Source of the DNA: UBA7396 sp034676185
GTDB taxonomy: Bacteria > Patescibacteriota > Gracilibacteria > BD1-5 > UBA6164
Assembly (NCBI GenBank): GCA_034676185.1
Contig: JAUCCN010000036.1
Coordinates: 1-5,066, forward strand
DNA: 5,066 nucleotides
Reading direction: 5' to 3'
Shown here: one piece after another, positions 1 through 5,066 of the stretch
How the letters are laid out: each line of letters opens with the position of its first letter
Position numbering within the stretch: the first letter of the stretch is position 1
The notes under the pieces: generated by a model
What the model saw: only the letters and a program-made list of their open reading frames with translations
Told to the model about the DNA's origin: nothing
Databases searched by the model: none
Program-made: the position numbers and the translations under genes

Positions 1-333
1 TTATGGAAGTTGAGAGAGTATGAAGACTATTTGGTACAAAGATGAAAATGAAAGTGTGCTATGAAACCAAATAAGTCAAACTCAAATCAGAGCTGAACTT
101 CAAGAAGCACCGCATCAAATATCAATATTATCAGTATATGTTTATAATTCTACACAAAACAATAATGCCAATACAGCATATGTAAAAAGTGTGAATAATA
201 AACAATTTAATGCTTGAAATAAATGAGCATATCTTTCAACTTGACCAAAAGCTTTCCTCACGATGAGTGAAAATAATGGATGAGAAAATACCGGAAGTGG
301 AAGTGAGAATGGTTGAGGAGAGGAAACATGAAG
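1..333 (+). repeat. Long direct repeat, copy A (exact match to 4690-5022)
   Basis: Every base from 1 to 333 matches the block 4,689 bases downstream. It codes for the last strands of an Ig-like unit (W-Y-K-D at residues 11-14), its C-terminal strand, and most of the Gly-rich linker. The match breaks at base 334 (T against C) inside the linker and does not resume. The left edge cannot be seen because the window begins inside the repeat, so it may be longer than 333 bases. The spacing is a multiple of three, so both copies are read in the same frame. Confidence 0.98.
2..265 (+). other. C-terminal part of an Ig-like unit (module copy 0), truncated by the window edge
   Basis: Residues 1-88. The W-Y-K-D strand at 11-14 and the strand I-S-I-L-S-V-Y-V-Y-N at 40-49 are the end of a beta-sandwich unit. 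Residues 61-69 (V-K-S-V-N-N-K-Q-F) align with residues 701-708 (I-K-S-K-N-K-Q-F) of module copy 1, so this is the end of a third module copy whose body lies upstream of the window. It is identical to residues 1564-1651. Confidence 0.8.
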
Positions 334-3300
334 TGGAAATACTCAACTTCAAGAAAAAAACATACAACTTTCTTCAACGAAAAATTCTTTTTATGCAAAT
401 GAAATAAATTCTGTAATTATTCGTTTAGTAGATCAAAGTGGAAGCTTACTTGTAAATACTGGAACATTAAAAATTAATTTAGAGACTACAAGTCATAGTG
501 GAGCTTTTTCATTAAACCAGACAACTTGGAGTTCTACTTGACAAATTACTTTAGATGGAAGCAATCAAGCAGTTATTTATTATATGGATGAAAAAATTGG
601 TATGCAAACACTCAAAGCAATACCACAAGATAGTTCGTATGCAACTGGAAACATAAAAGTAGAAATAAAACCATTATCTAATACAAAATTAGCACAGATA
701 GATATAAATACATCTCTGAATCCTTTTTGAGTTGGTATAGGAAAATATTCAGATCCTATTTATATTACTTTCTCAACAGGATGAACTCCTTATGTGTTAG
801 AAGAAACTACTACTTTTTCTCTGTCTACTGATAATATAAACGGAAATTTTTCTCTGAGTTGAACTTTATGGAAAAGCATAAATGAAATTACTCTTTCTGC
901 ATGATCAGCTGGATTTACTCTTTACTATAATGCCAGAGATACAAGAAACAATAATATATTTGTATCATCTCAAAAATTTGTAACAGGAAATACTTCTTTG
1001 ACTTCAAAAAATAAATTTGATATAATTACTCCTGTATGAATGAAATTAATGCCTTGAGTAAAATCAACATTTATTAGAACCGCTATTATTGACCCAAGAT
1101 ATACTCAGTGAGGAAAGGCTATCGGAACTATTTATTATTCTGGTAATACAAACCCGAGTGATGGAGACAAAATACAGATTGATAATATAATTTTTGAATT
1201 TGATAATAATTCTTCTATAACTTCTGGTAATGTTTTAGTTGCTATTGCTGATACTTCTGATAATACATGGAAAAAATTAAATGATATTGTTAATGAAAAA
1301 GTAAATAATGTTTCTTCTATTATTGATGTTACTACTGATAGAATATATGTGGAAGCAATAGATTTTTGATATTCATGAAATAATATAGTATTTTCAAAAA
1401 TATTTTGATCTTATTTTTCTGTTGATGGAAATGGAAAATTATGATGAAGTTTAGCTTGATATTGAGAAAAAATAAATCTCAATAAAAATACAATTATACA
1501 TCTTTCTTCTACTTCTCCTACTGGAAAGTTTTATAATTCTCCAAATCATTGAGCTTCAAGTGTAAATACTATACATACTTTTGTATGAGATAGAGATTTT
1601 TGATTTTATTATAGTGATATTACTGAAGGAACACATATTCTTAGCGTAAGTTATAGTGAAAATAATATAGATTGGGTCAGTGATACCTATCAAGTAGAAA
1701 TTATAAAACCAAAAATAAAAATTTCTAATGGAATACAAGTGTTAAAAACTTGAATGGTAAGTGATACGATTAGAGTTGAATTAATAACAGATACTACCAA
1801 TTCATTTTATGTGCCTTCAGATAAAAATTATAGGATTATTTTAAATACCAATTCATTATGAGGAGGTTTTTCATCATCAAATATAGGATCTTTTGTGAAT
1901 AATTTAGAACTGCATTTTACTTCATGAGAAAATTATAAAGAAGTTTATTATAAAGACGAACTTTGAAGTCATTTTAGTTCTGGTTGAATAACGAACACAA
2001 AATTAAGAGCGAGTTTAAAAGATGATACTACTATTAGTGATGAAGTAAAAGTGAGTGTAGTAGATTATTATTGACTGGCTGCAACAGAAAATCAAGCACA
2101 TATAAAATCAAAAAATAAACAATTTAGTATTTTAGAAGATAGAAAAGATAATGGATATTATATTTCTAATAAATCACAACCATTAGATATTATTTATGAA
2201 TATTCTGGATTGCTTGTTTTATTACCAGGAGAAACTTTTGTTCCAAATACACCTACTGGAAAAATTTGAACTCCAAGTATTCAAACAGCAGGAAGTGGGT
2301 TTTTAGTAAAAGTTTTAGCAGTTTCTGATAAAAATACAAAAATAACAGGGATAGATAGTAATATTATACTTTCCTCAAATATTCCATGATTTGAAGAAAT
2401 TTATACTTCTTTAGAGGATGGGGAAGTAGAAATTCCAGTAGTAGTAAATAAAGCAGATCCTTTATGATGGACTTTTATAGCAAAAGATATTGATAAGAAT
2501 CCAAGTGATTATAAACTTGTTTTTATAACACCAAATCAAGTATTAAAACCATGAGAAATATCTACTGAAATTATTATTCAACTTCAAAATCAAGATGGAA
2601 CTCCAAAAACTCTTTCTGGAACGAGTCTTAATATGTATGTATCAACGAATTCTCTATGAGGATTATTTAGTAAGAATAAAATTAATTTTTGAAGTGGGAA
2701 TTATCTCCTTACTATACCAGATGGACAATCAAAAGCGACTTTTTATTATAAAGATACTCAAGAATGAACTTTTAATTTAAAAGCAAGAAGTTCTGGAATA
2801 CAAACTGCAAATCAAGATATTTATATTACCAATAAGGAATTTTTAACATTTAAAACAGCTCCTCAATCTATTTGAGCAAATAAATGTTCTTCTCTTATTG
2901 AAGTATGATTAAAAGAAAATATATATTGAGATTTTGTTACTTTCTGATCAAATGGAGTTCTAAATTTAGTAAATAACAATGGTGGAAAATTTTATTCAAA
3001 TTCTAATTGTACTACAGAAATTACATCTATTAATTATACAAGTTGAAGTAGTTTCGTATGATTTTATTATAAATCAGCTCTTTTATGACAAGCAGATATA
3101 TGAGTTTCTTCTTCTTGAAATATATATAACTGAGCTTTTCAAAAAATTATTATTACTAATTATACTGATAAAATAGCTATTATTTCTTCTGCTCAAATTA
3201 TACCTTTACAAGATGCATCTGATCCAATCACTCTTCAATTACAAGATGAAAACTGAGCCCCAAAATTTAATATAGAATGACATAAAATTACTCTATGAAC

Positions 3301-5065
3301 TGATAGTAGTTGAGAATTTTCTTTGAGCCCTTCTGATTGGAAACCTATTACTAGTCTCTATTTTGAACCTTGAATTCATACAAAAACACTCTATTTTAAA
3401 TGAAAGCAAGCAAAAAATTATACTATAAATGCTTCTTGATTATGATTTAATCATGGAACGCAAAATATAAAAGTTTTATCTAATATATATTTTCATTTTA
3501 CTGGGACACAAGAATTTTTATGAGTAAATAAACCAACAAAAATAGACTATAATGTAAAGGATATATTTTGAAATAATATTTATTTTACTAAAGATATATT
3601 AATTCCAGTAGTAGTAAATAGTTCATATTCAAGAATTACAAAAGAATTGAATTCTACTACTCATACTTCTTTTATAAGTATTCCTAAAAATACAAATGTA
3701 GGATACATATATTTTAGAAATTCTATTACCGGTAATTATACAGTAGATATATCAAAAGAAGGATTTATTTCGAATACTTTTGCGATAACAGTAAAAAATA
3801 AATTATCTCTTGCAAATGTAGAAAAACAAGTAAATTACTCAAAACAAACTTCTAAATACAAACTTCAAATCGTTTTACCTCATAGTGCTTCATGAGTAAA
3901 ATCAAAATGAACTATAAGTTATATGGATAATAATCCACAAGATGGAGATACTATTATTATAGGGCCAAATATTTATGAATTTGATAATAATTCAAGTATT
4001 ATAAATGGGAATATTTCCGTATGAATTGCTGCTCATCCAAATGATACATGGAAAATATTTGCTAATATTGTAAATAATTCATCTCAATGAGTAAATGCAG
4101 TTTTTGATCTAACAAATAAAAAAATATTTATAGAGGCAAAAAAATATTGATTTGAAGGAAATACAATAATTTTTACTAAAAATTCATCTTATTTTAATAT
4201 TGATGGAAATGGTTATTTATGATGAACTGTGTTATGAGCTGGAGAAATAAATTATGCAAATAAAACATATAATATTCAAATTTCTTCAAATAGTAGTGAA
4301 GGATATATTTCTTTTGACGGTATAAATTGGTTTCATCAAAATACGATTATTTCTTTTATCCCGTGAGATGGAGAAAAATATTTTTATTATAAGGATTATA
4401 AAGTTTGAACTTCAACTTTATCTGTATCTTACAGTGAAAATGGACTCCAGTGGATTGGGGCAACTCAAAATATAGAAATTATTCATCCGTGAGTACTTAT
4501 AAGTTGAGAGGATACGATTATGAAAAAATGATTTGCAAAATCATTTGATGTTTCTTTACTTGATATAAGTAAAAATGCTTTTATTGTTCCAAATGGGAAG
4601 ATAAATAGAGTAAAACTTAGTAGTAATTCTGTATGATGAAAATTTTCATTAACGAGTAATTGAGTGTATAGTTCAAGTCTTATAGTGAATTATGGAAGTT
4701 GAGAGAGTATGAAGACTATTTGGTACAAAGATGAAAATGAAAGTGTGCTATGAAACCAAATAAGTCAAACTCAAATCAGAGCTGAACTTCAAGAAGCACC
4801 GCATCAAATATCAATATTATCAGTATATGTTTATAATTCTACACAAAACAATAATGCCAATACAGCATATGTAAAAAGTGTGAATAATAAACAATTTAAT
4901 GCTTGAAATAAATGAGCATATCTTTCAACTTGACCAAAAGCTTTCCTCACGATGAGTGAAAATAATGGATGAGAAAATACCGGAAGTGGAAGTGAGAATG
5001 GTTGAGGAGAGGAAACATGAAGCGGAAGTGAGACATGAAGTTGAACTTGAGAGAAGATTTGAAAA
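2..5065 (+). CDS. Internal fragment of a giant Ig-like repeat surface protein, read with TGA = Gly (code 25); open at both ends
   Basis: One reading frame runs through the entire window with no TAA or TAG in 1,688 codons. About 87 in-frame TGA codons must be read through; aligned internal repeats place TGA opposite GGA, so they are glycine. The product is a chain of roughly 100-residue beta-rich units marked by G-x-F-S motifs and F-Y-Y-K-D strands (about residues 193, 308, 536, 649, 915, 1022, 1131, 1237, 1462 and 1574), two copies of an inserted DGD/EFDNN domain, and two Gly/Ser/Glu linkers. Asn, Ser and Thr are abundant, Cys occurs only twice, and no transmembrane segment or catalytic motif is seen. 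This composition and layout are typical of exported bacterial adhesin-like or surface-layer-associated proteins; that role is inferred. No start was chosen because every in-frame ATG is internal. Neither end, signal peptide nor anchor is in the window, so the full length and gene name cannot be given. A phage tail or fibre protein of a code-25 host is the main alternative. Confidence 0.96.
266..340 (+). other. Gly/Ser/Glu/Asn/Thr-rich flexible linker 1
   Basis: Residues 89-113 consist almost only of Ser, Glu, Asn, Gly and Thr, with short S-G-S-E and E-T-G-S-G echoes. This is low-complexity, acidic and probably disordered sequence joining two folded blocks. Five of its glycines are TGA codons or lie next to one. 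It gives way at about residue 114 to ordinary beta-rich sequence. It is shorter than linker 2. Confidence 0.85.
341..673 (+). other. Ig-like unit U1
   Basis: Residues 114-224. The order of signatures is that of the family: an opening strand (I-Q-L-S-S-T), a central strand with a polar turn (S-V-I-I-R-L-V-D-Q-S-G), the motif G-A-F-S-L followed by Trp176, then the edge strand V-I-Y-Y-M-D at 191-196. It ends with a V-E-I-K-P strand. The fold assignment rests on this pattern, not on a profile search. Confidence 0.7.
674..1006 (+). other. Ig-like unit U2
   Basis: Residues 225-335. It carries G-N-F-S-L-S-G-T-L-W (281-290) and the edge strand F-T-L-Y-Y-N (305-310). It is more divergent in its second half, where the usual Gly-Thr turn after Y-Y-x-x-D is replaced by T-R-N-N-N (314-318). 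The N-terminal half holds several glycines, some TGA-coded (G-V-G-I-G-K at 243-248, and S-T-G-G-T). Confidence 0.65.
1151..1459 (+). other. Inserted 'DGD / EFDNN / GNNI' domain, copy 1
   Basis: Residues 384-486. Key elements are D-G-D-K-I at 387-391, F-E-F-D-N-N at 398-403, S-G-N-V-L-V at 408-413, a helix-like T-W-K-K-L-N-D-I-V-N at 422-431, a strand R-I-Y-V-E-A, and G-Y-S-G-N-N-I at 456-462. From memory this order (DGDTI, YEFDNN, T-x-x-x-L-x-x-x-I-N, A-x-x-x-G-x-x-G-N-x-I) recurs in many bacterial surface proteins and phage tail or fibre proteins. I give no family name. D-G-N-G-x-L-G-G closes the domain. It interrupts an Ig-like unit whose remaining strands follow it. Confidence 0.75.
1460..1711 (+). 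other. Ig-like half resuming after the DGD insert (module copy 1)
   Basis: Residues 487-570 supply the second half of the interrupted unit: T-I-I-H-L-S-S at 497-503, G-K-F-Y at 508-511, F-G-F-Y-Y-S-D at 533-539, the turn E-G-T at 542-544, and the strand pair S-V-S-Y-S-E-N then V-E-I-I-K-P. The matching stretch in copy 2 is residues 1413-1496. GGA543 here faces TGA1469 there. Confidence 0.7.
1712..2095 (+). other. Second Ig-like domain of module copy 1
   Basis: Residues 571-698. It contains N-T-N-S-L-G-G-G-F-S at 615-624 and V-Y-Y-K-D-E-L-G at 648-655, ending in the strand V-K-V-S-V-V-D-Y-Y. The corresponding domain in copy 2 is residues 1497-1625, and its C-terminal part is the block repeated exactly at the window start. 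The pair GGA621 and TGA1546 in the shared G-G turn is one of the direct proofs of the code. Confidence 0.7.
2102..2533 (+). other. Divergent beta-rich unit U6 without the Y-Y-K-D strand
   Basis: Residues 701-844, longer than its neighbours. Its first residues overlap the end of the module homology. It has predicted strands (L-D-I-I-Y-E-Y, F-L-V-K-V-L-A-V, N-I-I-L-S-S-N, E-I-P-V-V-V-N, W-T-F-I-A-K-D) but neither the G-x-F-S motif nor F-Y-Y-K-D. The stretch G-L-L-V-L-L-P-G at 736-743 is too short for a membrane segment. It may be an Ig-like unit of another subfamily; I do not recognise it. Confidence 0.5.
2534..2833 (+). other. Ig-like unit U7
   Basis: Residues 845-944, the clearest canonical unit in the window at about 100 residues. 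It shows I-I-I-Q-L-Q-N-Q-D-G-T-P at 857-868 (the central strand and turn of Big-type Ig repeats), N-S-L-G-G-L-F-S at 883-890, A-T-F-Y-Y-K-D at 912-918, the turn Q-E-G-T, the strand F-N-L-K-A-R-S, and a terminal I-Y-I-T-N. Gly886 is TGA and Gly887 is GGA, side by side. Confidence 0.8.
2834..3160 (+). other. Ig-like unit U8 with the only two cysteines
   Basis: Residues 945-1053. It has N-K-C-S-S-L-I-E-V (960-968), G-G-K-F-Y-S-N-S-N-C-T-T (995-1005), F-V-G-F-Y-Y-K-S (1018-1025) and the terminal strand I-I-I-T-N. Cys962 and Cys1003 are the only cysteines in 1,688 residues. From memory, related exported Ig-like repeats place a Cys before the second strand and another after the F-Y-S-D/N segment, so a domain-stapling disulfide is likely and would fit oxidising, extracytoplasmic folding. 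The bond itself is inferred. Confidence 0.75.
3161..3484 (+). other. Ig-like unit U9
   Basis: Residues 1054-1161. Signatures are I-T-L-Q-L-Q-D-E-N-G-A-P (1076-1087), G-E-F-S-L-S-P-S-D-W (1104-1113), then a modified edge strand K-T-L-Y-F-K-G (1128-1134) and the terminal strand N-I-K-V-L-S-N. It is one of the four units with Trp at the ninth position after the motif Gly. Confidence 0.75.
3485..3793 (+). other. Ig-like unit U10
   Basis: Residues 1162-1264. A more diverged member: the edge strand reads G-Y-I-Y-F-R-N-S-I-T-G-N-Y-T-V (1234-1248), and the G-x-F-S segment is replaced by S-R-I-T-K-E-L. The end A-I-T-V leads straight into module copy 2. TGA is unusually sparse from 3647 to 3892, which is why a standard-code scan reports a separate 82-residue frame there; it is part of this gene. 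Confidence 0.65.
3932..4237 (+). other. Inserted 'DGD / EFDNN / GNTI' domain, copy 2
   Basis: Residues 1311-1412. Its elements match copy 1 one for one: D-G-D-T-I (1314-1318), Y-E-F-D-N-N-S-S-I (1325-1333), N-G-N-I-S-V, D-T-W-K-I-F-A-N-I-V-N (1348-1358), K-I-F-I-E-A-K, G-F-E-G-N-T-I-I-F (1383-1391) and D-G-N-G-Y-L-G-G (1401-1408). GGA1386 faces TGA459, and the double TGA at 1407-1408 is conserved as a double TGA at 481-482. Confidence 0.78.
4238..4489 (+). other. Ig-like half resuming after the DGD insert (module copy 2)
   Basis: Residues 1413-1496. It contains G-Y-I-S-F-D-G-I-N-W (1434-1443), K-Y-F-Y-Y-K-D (1459-1465), the turn V-G-T at 1468-1470 with Gly coded by TGA, and L-S-V-S-Y-S-E-N. 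It is partner to residues 487-570. Confidence 0.72.
4490..4876 (+). other. Second Ig-like domain of module copy 2
   Basis: Residues 1497-1625. It carries S-N-S-V-G-G-K-F-S-L (1541-1550) and T-I-W-Y-K-D-E-N-E (1572-1580), then a strand T-Q-I-R-A-E-L and the end strand S-V-Y-V-Y-N. The exact long repeat begins in the middle of this domain, just after S-S-S-L, not at a domain border. Confidence 0.75.
4690..5022 (+). repeat. Long direct repeat, copy B (exact match to 1-333)
   Basis: This is the second copy of the block at the window start, identical including all synonymous positions. Here the upstream context is visible: the repeat starts in the middle of the last Ig-like domain of module copy 2, in the codons for I-V-N-Y-G-S-G near residue 1561. 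Downstream of 5022 the sequence goes into a longer S-E-T-G-S-G-T-G linker rather than the N-T-Q-L-Q-E that follows copy A. Confidence 0.98.
4955..5065 (+). other. Gly/Ser/Glu/Thr-rich flexible linker 2, running off the window
   Basis: Residues 1652-1688. The first 23 residues equal those of linker 1. It then extends as S-G-S-E-T-G-S-G-T-G-E-K-I-G-K, so it is at least 12 residues longer than linker 1 and still Gly-rich at the window end. Ten of its glycines would be lost as stops or mis-split if the standard code were used around here. The extension looks like slippage or unequal exchange among E-T-G-S-G units. Confidence 0.85.
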
Positions 5066-5066
5066 T

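Larger units (their letters stand above)
1007..2191 (+). repeat. Module copy 1: Ig-like domain with inserted DGD domain plus a second Ig-like domain
   Basis: Residues 336-730 align at protein level with module copy 2 (residues 1265-1651) at an almost constant offset of 925 to 929 residues. Anchors shared in order are G-T-I-x-Y, D-G-D, E-F-D-N-N-S-S-I, T-W-K, D-G-N-G-x-L-G-G, F-Y-Y-x-D, S-V-S-Y-S-E-N, the N-S-x-G-G-x-F-S turn, Y-K-D-E and K-x-N-K-Q-F. The copies are strongly diverged at nucleotide level, so the duplication is old. In this copy the sequence continues into unit U6 where copy 2 continues into a Gly-rich linker. The right edge, about residue 710 to 730, is approximate and overlaps the start of U6. 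Confidence 0.85.
3794..4954 (+). repeat. Module copy 2: Ig-like domain with inserted DGD domain plus a second Ig-like domain
   Basis: Residues 1265-1651, the downstream partner of residues 336-730. Both begin with K-N-K followed by two weakly conserved strands, then the DGD insert, the resumed Ig half and a further Ig-like domain. Its last 88 residues are exactly repeated at the start of the window, so at least three module ends are represented in these 5 kb. It runs into linker 2. Confidence 0.85.

Noticed and set aside
1418..1441. EF-hand-like calcium loop at D-G-N-G-K-L (and D-G-N-G-Y-L at 4202)
   Set aside because: Position 1 of the loop is Ser or Asn and the acidic residue at position 12 is missing. 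The motif is conserved between copies but fits a tight turn as well as a metal site.
1556..1738. Minus-strand open frame of 60 codons
   Set aside because: It lies wholly opposite the long plus-strand frame, has a biased Ile/Tyr/Ser composition as expected of the complement of AT-rich coding sequence, and shows no motif or ribosome-binding site.
2207..2230. Hydrophobic stretch G-L-L-V-L-L-P-G as a membrane segment
   Set aside because: Only about six hydrophobic residues in a row, ended by Pro and Gly; too short to cross a membrane.
2595..2780. Plus-strand frame of 61 codons in a different phase
   Set aside because: It overlaps unit U7, the best-conserved Ig-like unit of the main frame, and shows no domain signature of its own.
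2979..3176. Plus-strand frame of 65 codons, Leu/Ile rich
   Set aside because: An out-of-phase shadow of unit U8. The hydrophobic look comes from T-rich codons read in the wrong phase, not from a membrane protein.
3647..3895. Separate 82-residue gene starting at ATG 3647 and ending at TGA 3895
   Set aside because: It is in phase with the main frame; its ATG is three bases inside the first base of a normal run of coding sequence, really an out-of-context start within U10, and its 'stop' is one of the glycine TGAs. It is a piece of the giant gene.
2..5065. A decayed pseudogene full of stop codons
   Set aside because: Only TGA interrupts the frame, never TAA or TAG in 1,688 codons of very AT-rich sequence. 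The motifs stay in one phase throughout and TGA positions are conserved as glycine between module copies.
2..5065. TGA read as tryptophan (code 4, Mycoplasma-like)
   Set aside because: It would give about 98 Trp residues, often doubled or tripled with Gly in linkers and turns, and would contradict the GGA/TGA pairs in aligned module copies.
1..5066. A small circular element of 4,689 bases with an overlap at the contig ends
   Set aside because: The overlap would have to run to the end of the window. Instead the sequence after 5022 differs from that after 333, so a simple circle is not supported, though a variable tandem array is.
1..5066. Mobile element, CRISPR array, tRNA/rRNA, promoter or terminator
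   Set aside because: All bases belong to one continuous coding frame. I saw no regularly spaced short repeats, terminal inverted repeats, transposase motifs, conserved RNA sequence, or hairpin followed by a T run outside codon context.

Overview
The whole window is the inside of one very long protein-coding gene on the + strand. Read in the frame that starts at base 2, there is no TAA or TAG from base 2 to base 5065 (1,688 codons), and neither the start nor the stop of the gene lies in the window. Under the standard code the frame is broken by about 87 in-frame TGA codons (hand count). These TGAs are sense codons and almost certainly glycine. When two diverged copies of a module inside the protein are aligned, TGA in one copy repeatedly faces GGA in the other. 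TGG still supplies tryptophan, only about 11 times. TGA = Gly is genetic code 25, known from the candidate phyla Absconditabacteria (SR1) and Gracilibacteria (BD1-5) of the Patescibacteria/CPR. Strong AT richness, AGA as nearly the only arginine codon and the absence of CGA, CGG and GGC fit that assignment. All residue numbers below are window-local: residue 1 is bases 2-4, and residue n starts at base 3n-1.

The protein looks like a giant extracellular, surface-type protein built from beta-sandwich, Ig-like repeats. Most units share two signatures: a G-x-F-S type motif, sometimes followed by Trp, and about 25 residues later an edge strand of the form F/Y-Y-Y-K-D followed by a Gly-Thr turn. 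In order the window holds: the tail of one Ig-like unit (1-266); a Gly/Ser/Glu/Asn/Thr linker (266-340); two Ig-like units (341-1006); module copy 1 (1007-2191), which is an Ig-like domain carrying an inserted 'DGD...EFDNN...GNNI' domain followed by a second Ig-like domain; a divergent unit overlapping its end (2102-2533); four more Ig-like units (2534-3793), one holding the only two cysteines; module copy 2 (3794-4954); and a second, longer linker (4955-5065).

The first 333 bases recur exactly at 4690-5022, 4,689 bases (1,563 codons) downstream and in the same frame. The two copies then diverge inside the linker. The window therefore looks like one full period of a protein with a roughly 1,560-residue super-repeat, or a place where a recent duplication, gene conversion or assembly problem has acted. 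On top of this exact repeat lies a much older duplication of the module, with about 926 residues between copies.

There is no intergenic DNA. I see no promoter, ribosome-binding site, terminator, RNA gene, CRISPR array or transposase. Short frames on the minus strand and in the other plus frames are shadows of this gene. Function is inferred only from architecture: export and a role in attachment or cell-surface structure are plausible, but no signal peptide, anchor or catalytic motif is visible.
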